Positions 1-8,157 of a stretch of DNA of 16,424 nt are shown here, in pieces. The position numbers were made by a program, and so were the translations under genes. The stretch is from an uncultured Bacteriovorax sp. (lineage in GTDB: Bacteria; Bdellovibrionota; Bacteriovoracia; Bacteriovoracales; Bacteriovoracaceae): NCBI GenBank assembly GCA_946480715.1, contig CAMLKK010000049.1, forward strand, positions 1 through 16,424, given 5' to 3'. Each line of letters opens with the position of its first letter. Position 1 is the stretch's first letter. The notes under the pieces were generated by a model. That model was given only the letters and a program-made list of their open reading frames with translations, was not told where the DNA came from and searched no databases.

Positions 1-488
1 AAAAGTCGTTTATTAAAGAACTCGCTAAAAACTCAAAAGGTTTCTCACTTGTTGAAATTTTGATTGCGCTTACACTCGTTGCTGTTGCTGGTACTTTCGT
101 TGTTGGTCGTCTTTTCGATCAAATGGATGAAGGTAAAATTAATTCAGCTCGTATTCAAATGAGTAATTTAGAAGGAAGACTTAAAGACTTCAGACGCAAG
201 TGTGGATTCTACCCTACTAGCGAACAAGGCCTTGAATCACTGGTAACAAAACCAACTGGTGGAAGAGAATGTAAAGACTACCCTTCTAATGGTTTCATCG
301 ATGGTGAAACTGTTCCTAAAGATCCTTGGGATAATGATTTTATCTATGAATCAGATGGTAAAACAGTAAACATCATTTCTTACGGAACTGATGGAGAAGA
401 AGGTGGTGAAGGTGCTGCAGCTGATATTTCACTAAGAGCTAAGGCCGGAGCTGCTAAAGGATCAAATGAGGAAGCTCCACAAGAGTAA
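1..488 (+). CDS. gspG: Type II secretion major pseudopilin GspG (5' end missing)
   Basis: Major pseudopilin of the type II secretion pseudopilus, made as an inner-membrane prepilin and processed by the GspO/PilD prepilin peptidase. The frame is open from base 3, so the true start lies upstream of the window; an internal TTG at 60 lies inside the hydrophobic helix and is not the start. The visible N-terminus has a basic leader, then the prepilin cleavage motif KG|FSLVE (bases 36-56, with Glu at mature position 5) and a hydrophobic helix. The globular part has the classic GspG signatures CGFYPTSEQGL, DPWDNDF and SYGTDGEEGGEG; the last corresponds to the calcium-binding loop region of the family. 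A tail of about 20 residues rich in Ala, Gly and Glu extends past the usual end. It overlaps gspH by 23 bp and heads the visible part of the gsp operon. Identification is secure. Confidence 0.95.
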   Translation, partial: KSFIKELAKNSKGFSLVEILIALTLVAVAGTFVVGRLFDQMDEGKINSARIQMSNLEGRLKDFRRKCGFYPTSEQGLESLVTKPTGGRECKDYPSNGFIDGETVPKDPWDNDFIYESDGKTVNIISYGTDGEEGGEGAAADISLRAKAGAAKGSNEEAPQE

Positions 489-1185
489 TCGCATTCCATT
501 AAGTTTTAGAGAACAACTAAAAAATCAACAGGGCTTTACGATTGTAGAAATACTCGTGGCCCTGTTTCTCGTTGCAATGGTCGTGGGCCTTGGCCTTTCA
601 GATAATTTCTCAAGTAATTCAGCACTAGACGAAGAAGTCACCAACATGCAAAGAGCGATTAACTTCATGAGTGATGAAGCCGCTCTTAGAAACACTGTCA
701 TTCGTCTCCATCTTTACCTGGACAAAGATCCACAAGAATATGCAGTTGAATACGGTCCTGGTGATACATTCATTCTCCCTCCTGCTCAAGATTTTGAAAC
801 ATCCGTGAAATCTCCAGAAGAAGAGGAAGCAGAAAAGAAAAAAACAAAAGACATCAATATGAAGTTCAATAAGATTCAGGAATTTCAGGAATCAAATACT
901 GAAATTGATGATGACGTTCGAATCATCGGATATGGAAACGCAACATCCAAACGTTTGGTCGATAGCGGTGAAGTTTCACTCTACGCTTACTCCACAGGGG
1001 AAAAAGATGATGCCATCATTATCATGGCCACTAGTGACCAGGCCGTAGCAATAAAAATTGATCCATTTAATCCCGGAACTGAGAAAAAATCATATAAAAT
1101 AGAAAATGCATCTAATCGAGATTTGTTAGTCGTCCAGAAAGAAAAAGCAAAAGAGATTTTTGAAGAATGGCTGAAGGAACGGTAA
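466..1185 (+). CDS. gspH: Type II secretion minor pseudopilin GspH
   Basis: Minor pseudopilin (GspH/FimT type), 239 aa, longer than the usual 170-200. The leader is 23 residues with several Lys/Arg; cleavage is predicted after Gly23 at the motif QG|FTIVE (Glu28 is mature position 5), followed by a hydrophobic helix to about residue 45. The globular domain contains a very acidic/basic low-complexity stretch at about 116-128 (SPEEEEAEKKKTKD), probably a surface loop. The ATG at 466 is preceded by AAAGGA at 456-461, a somewhat close ribosome binding site inside the end of gspG, so translation is probably coupled. Assignment to H rather than another minor pseudopilin rests on the prepilin motif and on gene order G-H-I-J-K; the globular part is divergent. 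In the family this protein sits near the tip complex of the pseudopilus. Confidence 0.85.
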   Translation: MRKLHKSNRIPLSFREQLKNQQGFTIVEILVALFLVAMVVGLGLSDNFSSNSALDEEVTNMQRAINFMSDEAALRNTVIRLHLYLDKDPQEYAVEYGPGDTFILPPAQDFETSVKSPEEEEAEKKKTKDINMKFNKIQEFQESNTEIDDDVRIIGYGNATSKRLVDSGEVSLYAYSTGEKDDAIIIMATSDQAVAIKIDPFNPGTEKKSYKIENASNRDLLVVQKEKAKEIFEEWLKER

Positions 1186-1700
1186 AAAAATTATTAAACA
1201 ACAAATCAGGATTTACTATCCTGGAAGTGATCATTGCAATCACTATCTTTGCTGTTTTTGCCACTGCATTCGTTCAAGGAACAGGTTACAACCTACTCGA
1301 CTCTGGCCGTTTGAAAGAAGACATTCTTCTAAAAGATTATTGCGAAAATAAACTCAACGACATCATCACGAATCCTCCAGAACTGAGAGAAACAATCACG
1401 CTCGCTCCCGAAACAAAAGATGTAGAGGGCGATACTAATTATCAAACAATAGTTACCTATAAAAAATTCTTTGTACCTGACATGACGAAAATTCAGGGTA
1501 AAAACGAAAACGAAGAATCTGAAGAAGAATCGCAGCAGGCCCAGATGGAAAAGAGAATTTTTTCCGTCTTTAAAGAAAATATGGAGAAGATGCTCTGGCA
1601 GGTACAGGTCACTTCAAAAAATAAAATTACTGGTGAATCATTCACTCTGGCCACATGGCTTATGAACCCGAATGCGGATGTAAAAATTGGAACATTCTAA
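1167..1700 (+). CDS. gspI: Type II secretion minor pseudopilin GspI
   Basis: Minor pseudopilin, 177 aa. Short basic leader, predicted cleavage after Gly15 in SG|FTILE (Glu20 is mature position 5), then a hydrophobic helix to about residue 36. The C-terminal part ends with a beta-strand pattern typical of GspI (LWQVQVTSKN then TLATWLMNP). An insertion rich in Glu, Gln and Ser lies at about residues 113-130 and is not typical of the family. In known systems GspI nucleates the tip complex with GspJ and GspK. The ATG at 1167 lies 19 bp inside gspH with only a weak ribosome binding site, so it probably depends on coupling to gspH translation. The order relative to its neighbours supports the letter assignment. 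Confidence 0.87.
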   Translation: MAEGTVKKLLNNKSGFTILEVIIAITIFAVFATAFVQGTGYNLLDSGRLKEDILLKDYCENKLNDIITNPPELRETITLAPETKDVEGDTNYQTIVTYKKFFVPDMTKIQGKNENEESEEESQQAQMEKRIFSVFKENMEKMLWQVQVTSKNKITGESFTLATWLMNPNADVKIGTF

Positions 1701-2574
1701 TTTTCGAAATTCCATTCAACAACAATCGGGCTTCACACTGCTTGAAGTTCTGATCGCTATTACTATTTTATCATTCATAGCCTTTTCAACTTATAAAATG
1801 GTGGATTCAAACATCACGACAAAAGAAGATGTTTTAAGAGAAGATGCAGCGATTATCCAGGGTGTGACGGCCGTCGGTCGCCTCGATGCTGATATTTCCC
1901 AACTCTACACTCCACTCTTTTCTTCAAGCAAGTTCATGCCGACAGCAACGACGTCTGATGTGTATGCGGAAAACGCCGCCCCAAGTGGTAACTTCGATGG
2001 ACGCGCCAAAAACGGTCAACTCATCCCGATGTTTAAATCAGAAGAAAAGTGGACTGTCTATCTTTTCACTCAGGCCAATCGCCGAAAAATTGCTGATTCA
2101 AAAGAGTCTCGTTTTGCGTGGGTGAAATATTCAATGCGTCCGATGGAAAATGATCCTACAGATCCGGCCAACGAAGATAAAAAAAATCAAGGCCTCTATG
2201 AACTTACTCGCCAGGTGATTGCAACAGATATTTTTAATTCGAACCTTCCTTGGTCAGAAGTTAAATCGCAAGTCTTGATGAAAAACATCAAAACGTTGGA
2301 ATTTACTTTTTGGGACGAAAAAACCAAAAAATATGTCAGTAACATTGCCGAACTTAATGAAAATAAAAATCTCATTCGTGCAATTAAACTCTCGGCCGTT
2401 TGGATCGATGAAGATGGCAATGAACAAACAATTCAAAAAGTTTTCCGCGTTTTAAATCCGTATTTCAGCACAAAACAAGATGATTTAAATACTGCAACCA
2501 ATGCTCCAGCACCAGGTGGTCCAGGCGTACCAGCAGATACTCTTGCACCAGGGGAGGGCGAAGTTGTACAGTAA
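1687..2574 (+). CDS. gspJ: Type II secretion minor pseudopilin GspJ (TTG start)
   Basis: Minor pseudopilin, 295 aa, larger than the family norm of about 200-240. The leader ends SG|FTLLE (cleavage after Gly15, Glu20 is mature position 5), followed by a hydrophobic helix. The start must be non-canonical: the frame is closed by TAA at 1681, and the only usual start codon before the cleavage motif is TTG at 1687, giving a 15-residue leader of normal length. A GGA-containing sequence lies just upstream. The globular domain carries typical GspJ strand patterns (about 185-265); the C-terminal 25 residues are a Pro/Gly/Ala-rich tail. It overlaps gspI by 14 bp. GspJ joins GspI and GspK in the tip complex. 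Assignment is supported by motif, length class and gene order. Confidence 0.87.
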   Translation: MEHSNFRNSIQQQSGFTLLEVLIAITILSFIAFSTYKMVDSNITTKEDVLREDAAIIQGVTAVGRLDADISQLYTPLFSSSKFMPTATTSDVYAENAAPSGNFDGRAKNGQLIPMFKSEEKWTVYLFTQANRRKIADSKESRFAWVKYSMRPMENDPTDPANEDKKNQGLYELTRQVIATDIFNSNLPWSEVKSQVLMKNIKTLEFTFWDEKTKKYVSNIAELNENKNLIRAIKLSAVWIDEDGNEQTIQKVFRVLNPYFSTKQDDLNTATNAPAPGGPGVPADTLAPGEGEVVQ

Positions 2575-4021
2575 TCGCGAATTCATTCGAGAGACTTTTA
2601 AAAGCGAACGAGGAGTGGCCCTGCTTCTCGTTTTAGGCGTGGTTACAGTCCTTACGATGTTACTGGCCGACTTCACCTTCGAAGTGAAGCTGAATAAAAT
2701 AAAAGTCTATAACCAGCAGGATAAAATTCAAGCGCGCTTAAACGCAGAGGCCGGACTTAACTTTGCGATGGCCAAACTCAGACTTTATCAGGAAGGGCGA
2801 AACAAGATTGAAAAAGAAGAGTCATTAAAATCGGCCTTCCCAAGTTCAGACTTAGAGGCCATTATCATTCAGCCTTTTATGTACCCGCTTCCCTCGCCAA
2901 AAAACGCAAATATTATTCAAAGAACGGCCCTGGAAGAATTTGCTAAAAACACTCTCATCCGCGGTGAAATGAGTGTGACATTCACTAAGATTTCCGGTTT
3001 TCTCAATCCGAATTCTCTAAGAATAAAAAAAGCGACTACGCAGTCTCAAACCAACCCTGAAATTGATGCAGCTTCGGAACAGACACCGCCGCCAGTTGAG
3101 GATGAAGAGCAAGAGACAACGACTGAAGATCCAAATGGAAAAGGTAGTAAAACAAAAGAAGCTGCTCATGTCATCATCGAAGCTAAATTGACTGAAACGC
3201 TGGCCCGATTAATTAAAGATAAAAGTGATACTGATGAAGCTTTCCACAGCAAGTACGCCAATGCCGATGCAGCAATGCTCGTTAAAGAATTAAAGTTCTA
3301 TGTCAATGACAGCAGCGATTTTACCGATTCAGCACGCCAGGAAATTGAAGCGAAATTCGCGCAAAAAAACATCACGGCCAAGCATGCCCCCATGGCATCG
3401 ATTGATGAAATTTATTTGTTACCTTCATGGGATGATGCTTTAGTGGAATTGATTAAGGATCGATTGAGCGTTCATGAAGTCAGTGTCATTTCTGTTAATG
3501 AACTCACCATTGAAGATCTAAAAATCATCTTTCCAAGCATCAACAATGTTCAGATTGAAGAATTTTTTAAATACCGCGATGGCGATGAAGACAAAAAAAT
3601 TCCAGGCAAAAAATTTAAAAATGCTGAAGATTTCAAAAGCGTTGTGACGACAAATCTCAATATCGTAACAGAAACTGAGTATCAAGAGCGTGTGACCCAG
3701 TTAAAAAATGCAGGCCTTTCGATCGATACTTCGGGCAAACTTTACAAGGTCAATTCACGCGGGACTTATAATAATGGGACCTACAACCTCGTCGCTTTCG
3801 TCGACCTACCCATTAAACCGCAACCACCAAAACCTAAAAAAGCGGGTGCTAAAGCTCCGGCCCAAGGTGGAAGTGGCGCCAATCCTGCTGCTGGAGTCAA
3901 TCCTGATGATGGCCAGCAAGGAGATGATGAAGGTGATAAAACCGGTGGGGACAAAAAAGAAGAAAAACCTGAACCGGTCGAGCTCCTCAATCCTCGAGTC
4001 ATTGAAATTCGAGTTGAATAA
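2564..4021 (+). CDS. gspK: Type II secretion pseudopilus tip protein GspK (TTG start)
   Basis: Large atypical pseudopilin that caps the pseudopilus. I place the start at TTG 2564, preceded by a strong ribosome binding site (GGGGAGGG, 2551-2558) with 5 bp spacing. This gives 485 aa and an 11 bp overlap with gspJ; the ATG at 2501 would put 21 unrelated residues before the leader. Cleavage is predicted after Gly17 in ERG|VALLLVLG; the mature protein lacks Glu5, as is diagnostic for GspK. Helix to about residue 40. The core holds the family's helical domain (about 200-400). Two low-complexity insertions stand out: an acidic/Thr/Pro segment at about 157-199 and a Pro/Lys then Gly/Asp segment at about 418-475 just before the last strand (ELLNPRVIEIRVE). 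They may be disordered linkers exposed in the periplasm. Family assignment is firm; the start is a reasoned choice. Confidence 0.9.
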   Translation: MYSNREFIRETFKSERGVALLLVLGVVTVLTMLLADFTFEVKLNKIKVYNQQDKIQARLNAEAGLNFAMAKLRLYQEGRNKIEKEESLKSAFPSSDLEAIIIQPFMYPLPSPKNANIIQRTALEEFAKNTLIRGEMSVTFTKISGFLNPNSLRIKKATTQSQTNPEIDAASEQTPPPVEDEEQETTTEDPNGKGSKTKEAAHVIIEAKLTETLARLIKDKSDTDEAFHSKYANADAAMLVKELKFYVNDSSDFTDSARQEIEAKFAQKNITAKHAPMASIDEIYLLPSWDDALVELIKDRLSVHEVSVISVNELTIEDLKIIFPSINNVQIEEFFKYRDGDEDKKIPGKKFKNAEDFKSVVTTNLNIVTETEYQERVTQLKNAGLSIDTSGKLYKVNSRGTYNNGTYNLVAFVDLPIKPQPPKPKKAGAKAPAQGGSGANPAAGVNPDDGQQGDDEGDKTGGDKKEEKPEPVELLNPRVIEIRVE

Positions 4022-4073
4022 TCGGACATTATTTTCCTCTATTTTTCAGCTACCTTTCTGATAAACTTAAGTT

Positions 4074-5654
4074 ATGAATATTTTAGCCATTGATATCGGG
4101 ACATACTCGATCAAGTTTCTTGAAGTAAGACCAGAACGAAAAAATCTTGTCATGGTTGATAAGCAGGAAATAATTCTCGACGAAGTCAAACCACATTATC
4201 CCAACTTCGAAAAGATTTCTGATCTACAGAAAGAAATCATTGTGAATTATATTCAGAAAAAACCTTCTGATATAAAAATTATTTTTCAGGTTCCAAATGA
4301 ATTACTAACAACTCGCTATTTGGAAATACCAGGCACATCGAAAAGAAAAGCTGAACTCATGATTCCATTTCAATTGGATGAGAATCTTCCCTACCCTTTA
4401 TCAAATGCCCATCATGCTTCAAGATTAATCAAAAAAAATAACAGCTTCTCAGTTTTAAGCAATATTACTCAGCAAAATGTTTTCAAAGAATTCATTGGTA
4501 CATTTGAGAATAAAGAAGCTCAGCCAACACTCCTTACCAGCGAAGTTTCACTCATTCAGGCCTACATTGATCACATCAGAATGAATGAAACATGCTGTAT
4601 TATCGATCTCGGACATCGTTCAACGAAGGTTTACTTTGTACAAGATCGTCAGGTGGTTTCGAATCACACTTCTTATGTCGCTGGTGCAGCGATCAATGAA
4701 GTCATATCTAAAACGTATCAAATCTCTGCTGAGGATGCGATCATCTACAAACATGAAAATGCTTTTATGTTAAGTGATGATCAAATGAGCGATGTTTCTC
4801 CTGAACAAAAAAGTTTTGCTCTTCTCATGAAACAAATTTTTAATCCATTGATCCTCGACTTACGCCGATGGGAAATTGGCCACCGAGTGAAATACGGAAC
4901 GAACATCGAAAAGATTTTTATTTTCGGTGGTACAAGCAACATTAATAACCTTGATAACTTCATCAGTTATCACACTGGCATTAGTGTCGGAACTCTCCCT
5001 CCGCTTCTTGATTTAAAAAGTGATTACACGGCCCATGATAAAAACTTTTATCTTGCACGTATGATGGCCATTGCTCAAAGAAGTCCATCTAGTCTCATCA
5101 ATTTTCTTACGGGAAAATTTCAGACGGCTTCGAATTCTTTTATCTCACTTCACTCTGCTGTATTCATCGGAGTGAGAACCGGTCTAATTGCTCTTATTCT
5201 TATCGCTGGTTTTACAGCTGAACGGTTTATCTTTTTGAATAAACAAAACCAAGCTCTGGATTCGAAAATTAAGGGTCTGTTGAAGCGGTCTAATCTAGGT
5301 CTATCTGTGACGGAACGAAACGCTTACACAAAAAATCCAGAACGTGTTCTTTCTACTATGAAAAAGAAAAATAAGTTAGTGAGTGATGAAGTTTCAAGCA
5401 TTCTTTCATCTCAGTCAGTCAATGCACTTAGACCACTTGCTATTCTCAGTAAAACTATGAGCAATAATCCAAAAGTAAGTCTCGAGCAGTTTTCGAGTGA
5501 CGGATTTCTTGTTAAGGCCGTTTTTAAATCGGCGGAACCTATCGAGCTAGAAGCGATGGCCTCTCACTTAAAGAGTTCAGGACTACCTGGTTTAAATGTA
5601 AATTACAGAACCGGTCAAACAAGTCTCTCAATTGATTTTCAGGATCGGGAGTAA
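4074..5654 (+). CDS. gspL: Type II secretion platform protein GspL with PilM-like actin fold
   Basis: Inner-membrane platform protein that links the GspE ATPase to GspM. 526 aa. Residues 1-345 form an actin/PilM-like cytoplasmic domain: a phosphate-1-type motif DIGTYSIK (7-14), a phosphate-2-type motif IIDLGHRSTK (176-185) and an adenosine-type motif IFGGTSN (283-289). A single membrane helix lies at about 361-382, followed by a periplasmic region of about 140 residues with a predicted coiled coil and a ferredoxin-like end, the GspL C-terminal layout. Its motifs look closer to PilM than those described for enteric GspL, which have lost nucleotide-binding residues. The gene follows gspK after a 52 bp gap with a poor ribosome binding site, and precedes gspM by 2 bp. 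Naming it GspL rests on the single-helix bipartite layout and the operon position. Confidence 0.85.
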   Translation: MNILAIDIGTYSIKFLEVRPERKNLVMVDKQEIILDEVKPHYPNFEKISDLQKEIIVNYIQKKPSDIKIIFQVPNELLTTRYLEIPGTSKRKAELMIPFQLDENLPYPLSNAHHASRLIKKNNSFSVLSNITQQNVFKEFIGTFENKEAQPTLLTSEVSLIQAYIDHIRMNETCCIIDLGHRSTKVYFVQDRQVVSNHTSYVAGAAINEVISKTYQISAEDAIIYKHENAFMLSDDQMSDVSPEQKSFALLMKQIFNPLILDLRRWEIGHRVKYGTNIEKIFIFGGTSNINNLDNFISYHTGISVGTLPPLLDLKSDYTAHDKNFYLARMMAIAQRSPSSLINFLTGKFQTASNSFISLHSAVFIGVRTGLIALILIAGFTAERFIFLNKQNQALDSKIKGLLKRSNLGLSVTERNAYTKNPERVLSTMKKKNKLVSDEVSSILSSQSVNALRPLAILSKTMSNNPKVSLEQFSSDGFLVKAVFKSAEPIELEAMASHLKSSGLPGLNVNYRTGQTSLSIDFQDRE

Positions 5655-5656
5655 CA

Positions 5657-6298
5657 ATGGAAAAAGCTAAAAGTTTATTCATTAAGATGGATGAATTCAT
5701 TTTCCAGAAATTGGATTTATTGAAGGCCGAAGGACTTTTCCAGAAGACACAGGATTTGATTGCGAACTTAGATGAAAATCAACAAAAAGTTGCTGCCCAA
5801 GTTGCGGCCTTTGCTTTTCTTTTTATTCCCTACATCATCGTCATTGGTCTCTGGTGGGGAAATAGCGTCACTAAAAAAAATCTGGAAGTAAAAAAACAAA
5901 TCATAGAACAAATTGCGCTTTTTGATGGAAACAAAAATACATTAACTAGTGTCAGCCAAAATTATCTCTCTCCCTATCCTATTTCTGGTCAGGATGATTT
6001 AGACAACAAGATCAGAAACATTGCTGCTGGTTCATCAATTGATCAACAGAAAGTATCAGTAACGAACTTCAATCAAATGGGACAAAGTTCGAGTATTTCT
6101 AAAATAGAAGCGGATATCGCTTTTAACGGTTTTGGTACGGCGGATTTTTCAAGTTTTATGCGTGGACTTGTTGAAAATGAAAAGTTAAAAATTGTACGCG
6201 TGAACCTTACAAAAAATACCGAAACACAACTTCTCGACGGAACACTTTCTGTCATTCACATGGGACAGGCGCCAGCACCGATGGAAGTGAACGAATGA
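5657..6298 (+). CDS. gspM: Type II secretion platform protein GspM-like
   Basis: Bitopic inner-membrane protein, 213 aa, matching GspM in size class, layout and position between gspL and gspN. An N-terminal cytoplasmic segment of about 47 residues, longer than usual, is followed by one membrane helix (about 48-68, ending GLWWGNS), a short coiled coil, and a periplasmic ferredoxin-like domain (about 110-200). In the family GspM pairs with GspL and stabilises it in the assembly platform. The ATG at 5657 has a good ribosome binding site (GGGAG, 4 bp before it past the gspL stop), and its end overlaps gspN by the 4 bp ATGA. Primary sequence of this family is poorly conserved, so the call depends strongly on context; PilO-like would be an equivalent description. 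Confidence 0.78.
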   Translation: MEKAKSLFIKMDEFIFQKLDLLKAEGLFQKTQDLIANLDENQQKVAAQVAAFAFLFIPYIIVIGLWWGNSVTKKNLEVKKQIIEQIALFDGNKNTLTSVSQNYLSPYPISGQDDLDNKIRNIAAGSSIDQQKVSVTNFNQMGQSSSISKIEADIAFNGFGTADFSSFMRGLVENEKLKIVRVNLTKNTETQLLDGTLSVIHMGQAPAPMEVNE

Positions 6299-7221
6299 AA
6301 AGAAAGCGCATTCAGTACAATGAATTAAATGAAGAAATCTATGCTCCAACCTATTGGACAAAAACAAGACTCATACTCATTGGTCTTGTCCTTCTCTTTT
6401 TTGGCTTTCTCGCTAATTTTTCACTCGAAGAAAAAATTAATAAATTTCTTCAAATAAAACTTACTAATAATGTTGCTTGTCCTGTGCAATTTGAAAAAGC
6501 TGAACTTGGTTACTTCCTTCCGAAACTCACCTTGAAAAAACCAGTGATTCAAGGAGCGTGTTTTGGGCAATGGGATAACAAACTTCCACTTAAAGATATT
6601 AAAATTTCTCTTCACTGGCCGAGTTTTTATCCATTGGGACTTAAACTGCATGTCGGACTCTCATCAGGGAAAACCAACATCAATCTCTACCCGATTGTTT
6701 CACCGTTTTCTCAGACAATTGATATCGATAAAACGACTATTGATGGGCAGCTCTTTGCTCCGTTTATGGCGAATAATATTTCACCTATAAATGGTCTTTT
6801 AAAAGTAAACGGATGGTTTAAAATCGAAGGACAGGCCGTTGTTGATGGTAGAATTGAAATCGCTTCAAACAATTTTGGAATTGCCGCTCAAAATATTTCA
6901 GGTTTTGAAGTTCCGAACATGAATCTTTCTACTTTTCTTCTGCGTGCTAACTTCGTTGATCCAACAAGCATGATGATTGAAAATTTAAAAGTGGGCAGAA
7001 GAAATGCTCCGATGGAAATGGACTTAAAAGGAAAGATGGCCGTTAATGATAGAGATTTTTTAAACTCGCAACTGGCGCTTAATGGAAGTTTAAAACTTAC
7101 ACCTTTCTTCATTCAAAAATTTGAAATTATCAAACTTTGGTTGCCGTCAAATAATACGAGTGGTAATTACGTCATGAAACTTAGTGGTCCATTAAGAAAA
7201 CCAACCACACAGTTTCAATAA
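6295..7221 (+). CDS. gspN: Type II secretion accessory protein GspN (AsmA-like)
   Basis: 308 aa protein with a short basic cytoplasmic N-terminus, one membrane helix at about 24-42, and a long beta-rich periplasmic domain with AsmA/GspN-like features (repeated strand pattern, SSGKTNINLYP, KVNGWFKIEG, LNGSLKLTPFF, then SGPLRKPTTQF at the end). The closing 'SGPLRKP' pattern is typical of the AsmA superfamily and GspN ends. Its role is not well defined even in model systems; it is thought to assist assembly and is absent from many type II systems. It starts with ATG sharing ATGA with the end of gspM and is followed after 6 bp by the prenyltransferase gene, so it is probably cotranscribed with both. 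Confidence 0.83.
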   Translation: MKRKRIQYNELNEEIYAPTYWTKTRLILIGLVLLFFGFLANFSLEEKINKFLQIKLTNNVACPVQFEKAELGYFLPKLTLKKPVIQGACFGQWDNKLPLKDIKISLHWPSFYPLGLKLHVGLSSGKTNINLYPIVSPFSQTIDIDKTTIDGQLFAPFMANNISPINGLLKVNGWFKIEGQAVVDGRIEIASNNFGIAAQNISGFEVPNMNLSTFLLRANFVDPTSMMIENLKVGRRNAPMEMDLKGKMAVNDRDFLNSQLALNGSLKLTPFFIQKFEIIKLWLPSNNTSGNYVMKLSGPLRKPTTQFQ

Positions 7222-7227
7222 GGTGAC

Positions 7228-8157
7228 ATGATTAGCGCGGATAAAATCGAATCAATTCTCAAAGCTCATTTAGACCTTTGTCTTCCTCATCATCCCGTTG
7301 CTGAAGTTTATGAATACGCTTGTTTGCCAGGGGGAAAGTTTTTTAGACCTGGGCTTGTCTGGTCAATCTTTAAAGATTTGAATCCGGAACTTTTTCAAAA
7401 CTCACAACATACAAAAAGCGATCACGCTTTTCTTTCTTCGGCCGTTGAATGCCATCACACTTATACACTTCTTCACGATGATCTTCCTTGCATGGATGAT
7501 GATATCGAACGTCGTGGTAAACCTTGTACACATATCAAATACGGCGAATGGCAGGCGCTTCTTGCAGGAGATGGCCTCCTCAATATTTCTTATCAACTGA
7601 TTGGGAAAATGAAAGCTCCAAGATCGCATGAACTTTTGCGCTTTTTTAGCTGGGCATGTGGACCGAAAGGACTCATCATGGGTCAAGTCATGGATCTTTC
7701 CCATGAGATGACGAAATCGTTTAAAAACACGCTTAGAACGCATGAATTAAAGACAGCGAGACTTATTCAAGTCGCCATTTTAGGAAGTGCGATACTGGCC
7801 AATAAAAATCCTGCAAAAAAAATGGAAAAGAATCTCTGGAAATACTCTGCCCTACTAGGCATAAATTTCCAGCTCATCGATGATTTAACAGAGCTTGTGA
7901 CAGTTGAACTTACTCAGCATGAACGCGATGTGAATCCATGGCTTAAGTTTCCTCAAGAATCTTTATCGACAACAATTGCATCACTCGAAAAATTTGAAAA
8001 AATTTCGGCCCAATTAAATCTCCCAAACACAAATCTCATCGTGTCTGAGTATTACAAAAAAATGGTGGGGATTTTAGAAAAAGATCTCGAACAAGTTGAA
8101 AAACATTCAGGCCTTAAATTAGCGCCAGTTGTTCTTCTTATAAAGCGCTTCCGTTAA
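7228..8157 (+). CDS. ispA: Polyprenyl synthetase family protein (farnesyl diphosphate synthase-like), degenerate second motif
   Basis: Trans-isoprenyl diphosphate synthase, expected to condense isopentenyl diphosphate with dimethylallyl or geranyl diphosphate. 309 aa, normal length. The first Asp-rich motif is intact, DDLPCMD at 84-90 followed by ERRGKP (94-99). Tyr79 sits five residues before it, as in E. coli IspA, favouring a C15 product. GQVMDL (152-157) and a KTA motif (175-177) are also conserved. Oddities: the substrate-binding GGKRxRP motif reads GGKFFRP (35-41), losing one Arg; the second Asp-rich motif DDxxD reads DDLTE (218-222); and the following GKxxGxD...K region is altered. It may be a diverged or low-activity member. 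The start has an AAGGTG ribosome binding site 6 bp after gspN; the 3' end overlaps merR by 39 bp on the opposite strand. Family certain, product less so. Confidence 0.82.
   Translation: MISADKIESILKAHLDLCLPHHPVAEVYEYACLPGGKFFRPGLVWSIFKDLNPELFQNSQHTKSDHAFLSSAVECHHTYTLLHDDLPCMDDDIERRGKPCTHIKYGEWQALLAGDGLLNISYQLIGKMKAPRSHELLRFFSWACGPKGLIMGQVMDLSHEMTKSFKNTLRTHELKTARLIQVAILGSAILANKNPAKKMEKNLWKYSALLGINFQLIDDLTELVTVELTQHERDVNPWLKFPQESLSTTIASLEKFEKISAQLNLPNTNLIVSEYYKKMVGILEKDLEQVEKHSGLKLAPVVLLIKRFR

Noticed and set aside
2501..2563. Upstream ATG as the gspK start (21 extra residues)
   Set aside because: It has no ribosome binding site, would give a leader of 38 residues, and overlaps gspJ by 74 bp, whereas TTG 2564 has a strong GGGGAGGG site and a normal leader length.
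4016..4032. AATAAT/ATTATT hairpin between gspK and gspL as a terminator
   Set aside because: The 6 bp stem is all A-T and lacks a clean T run; the operon order argues that transcription continues into gspL.
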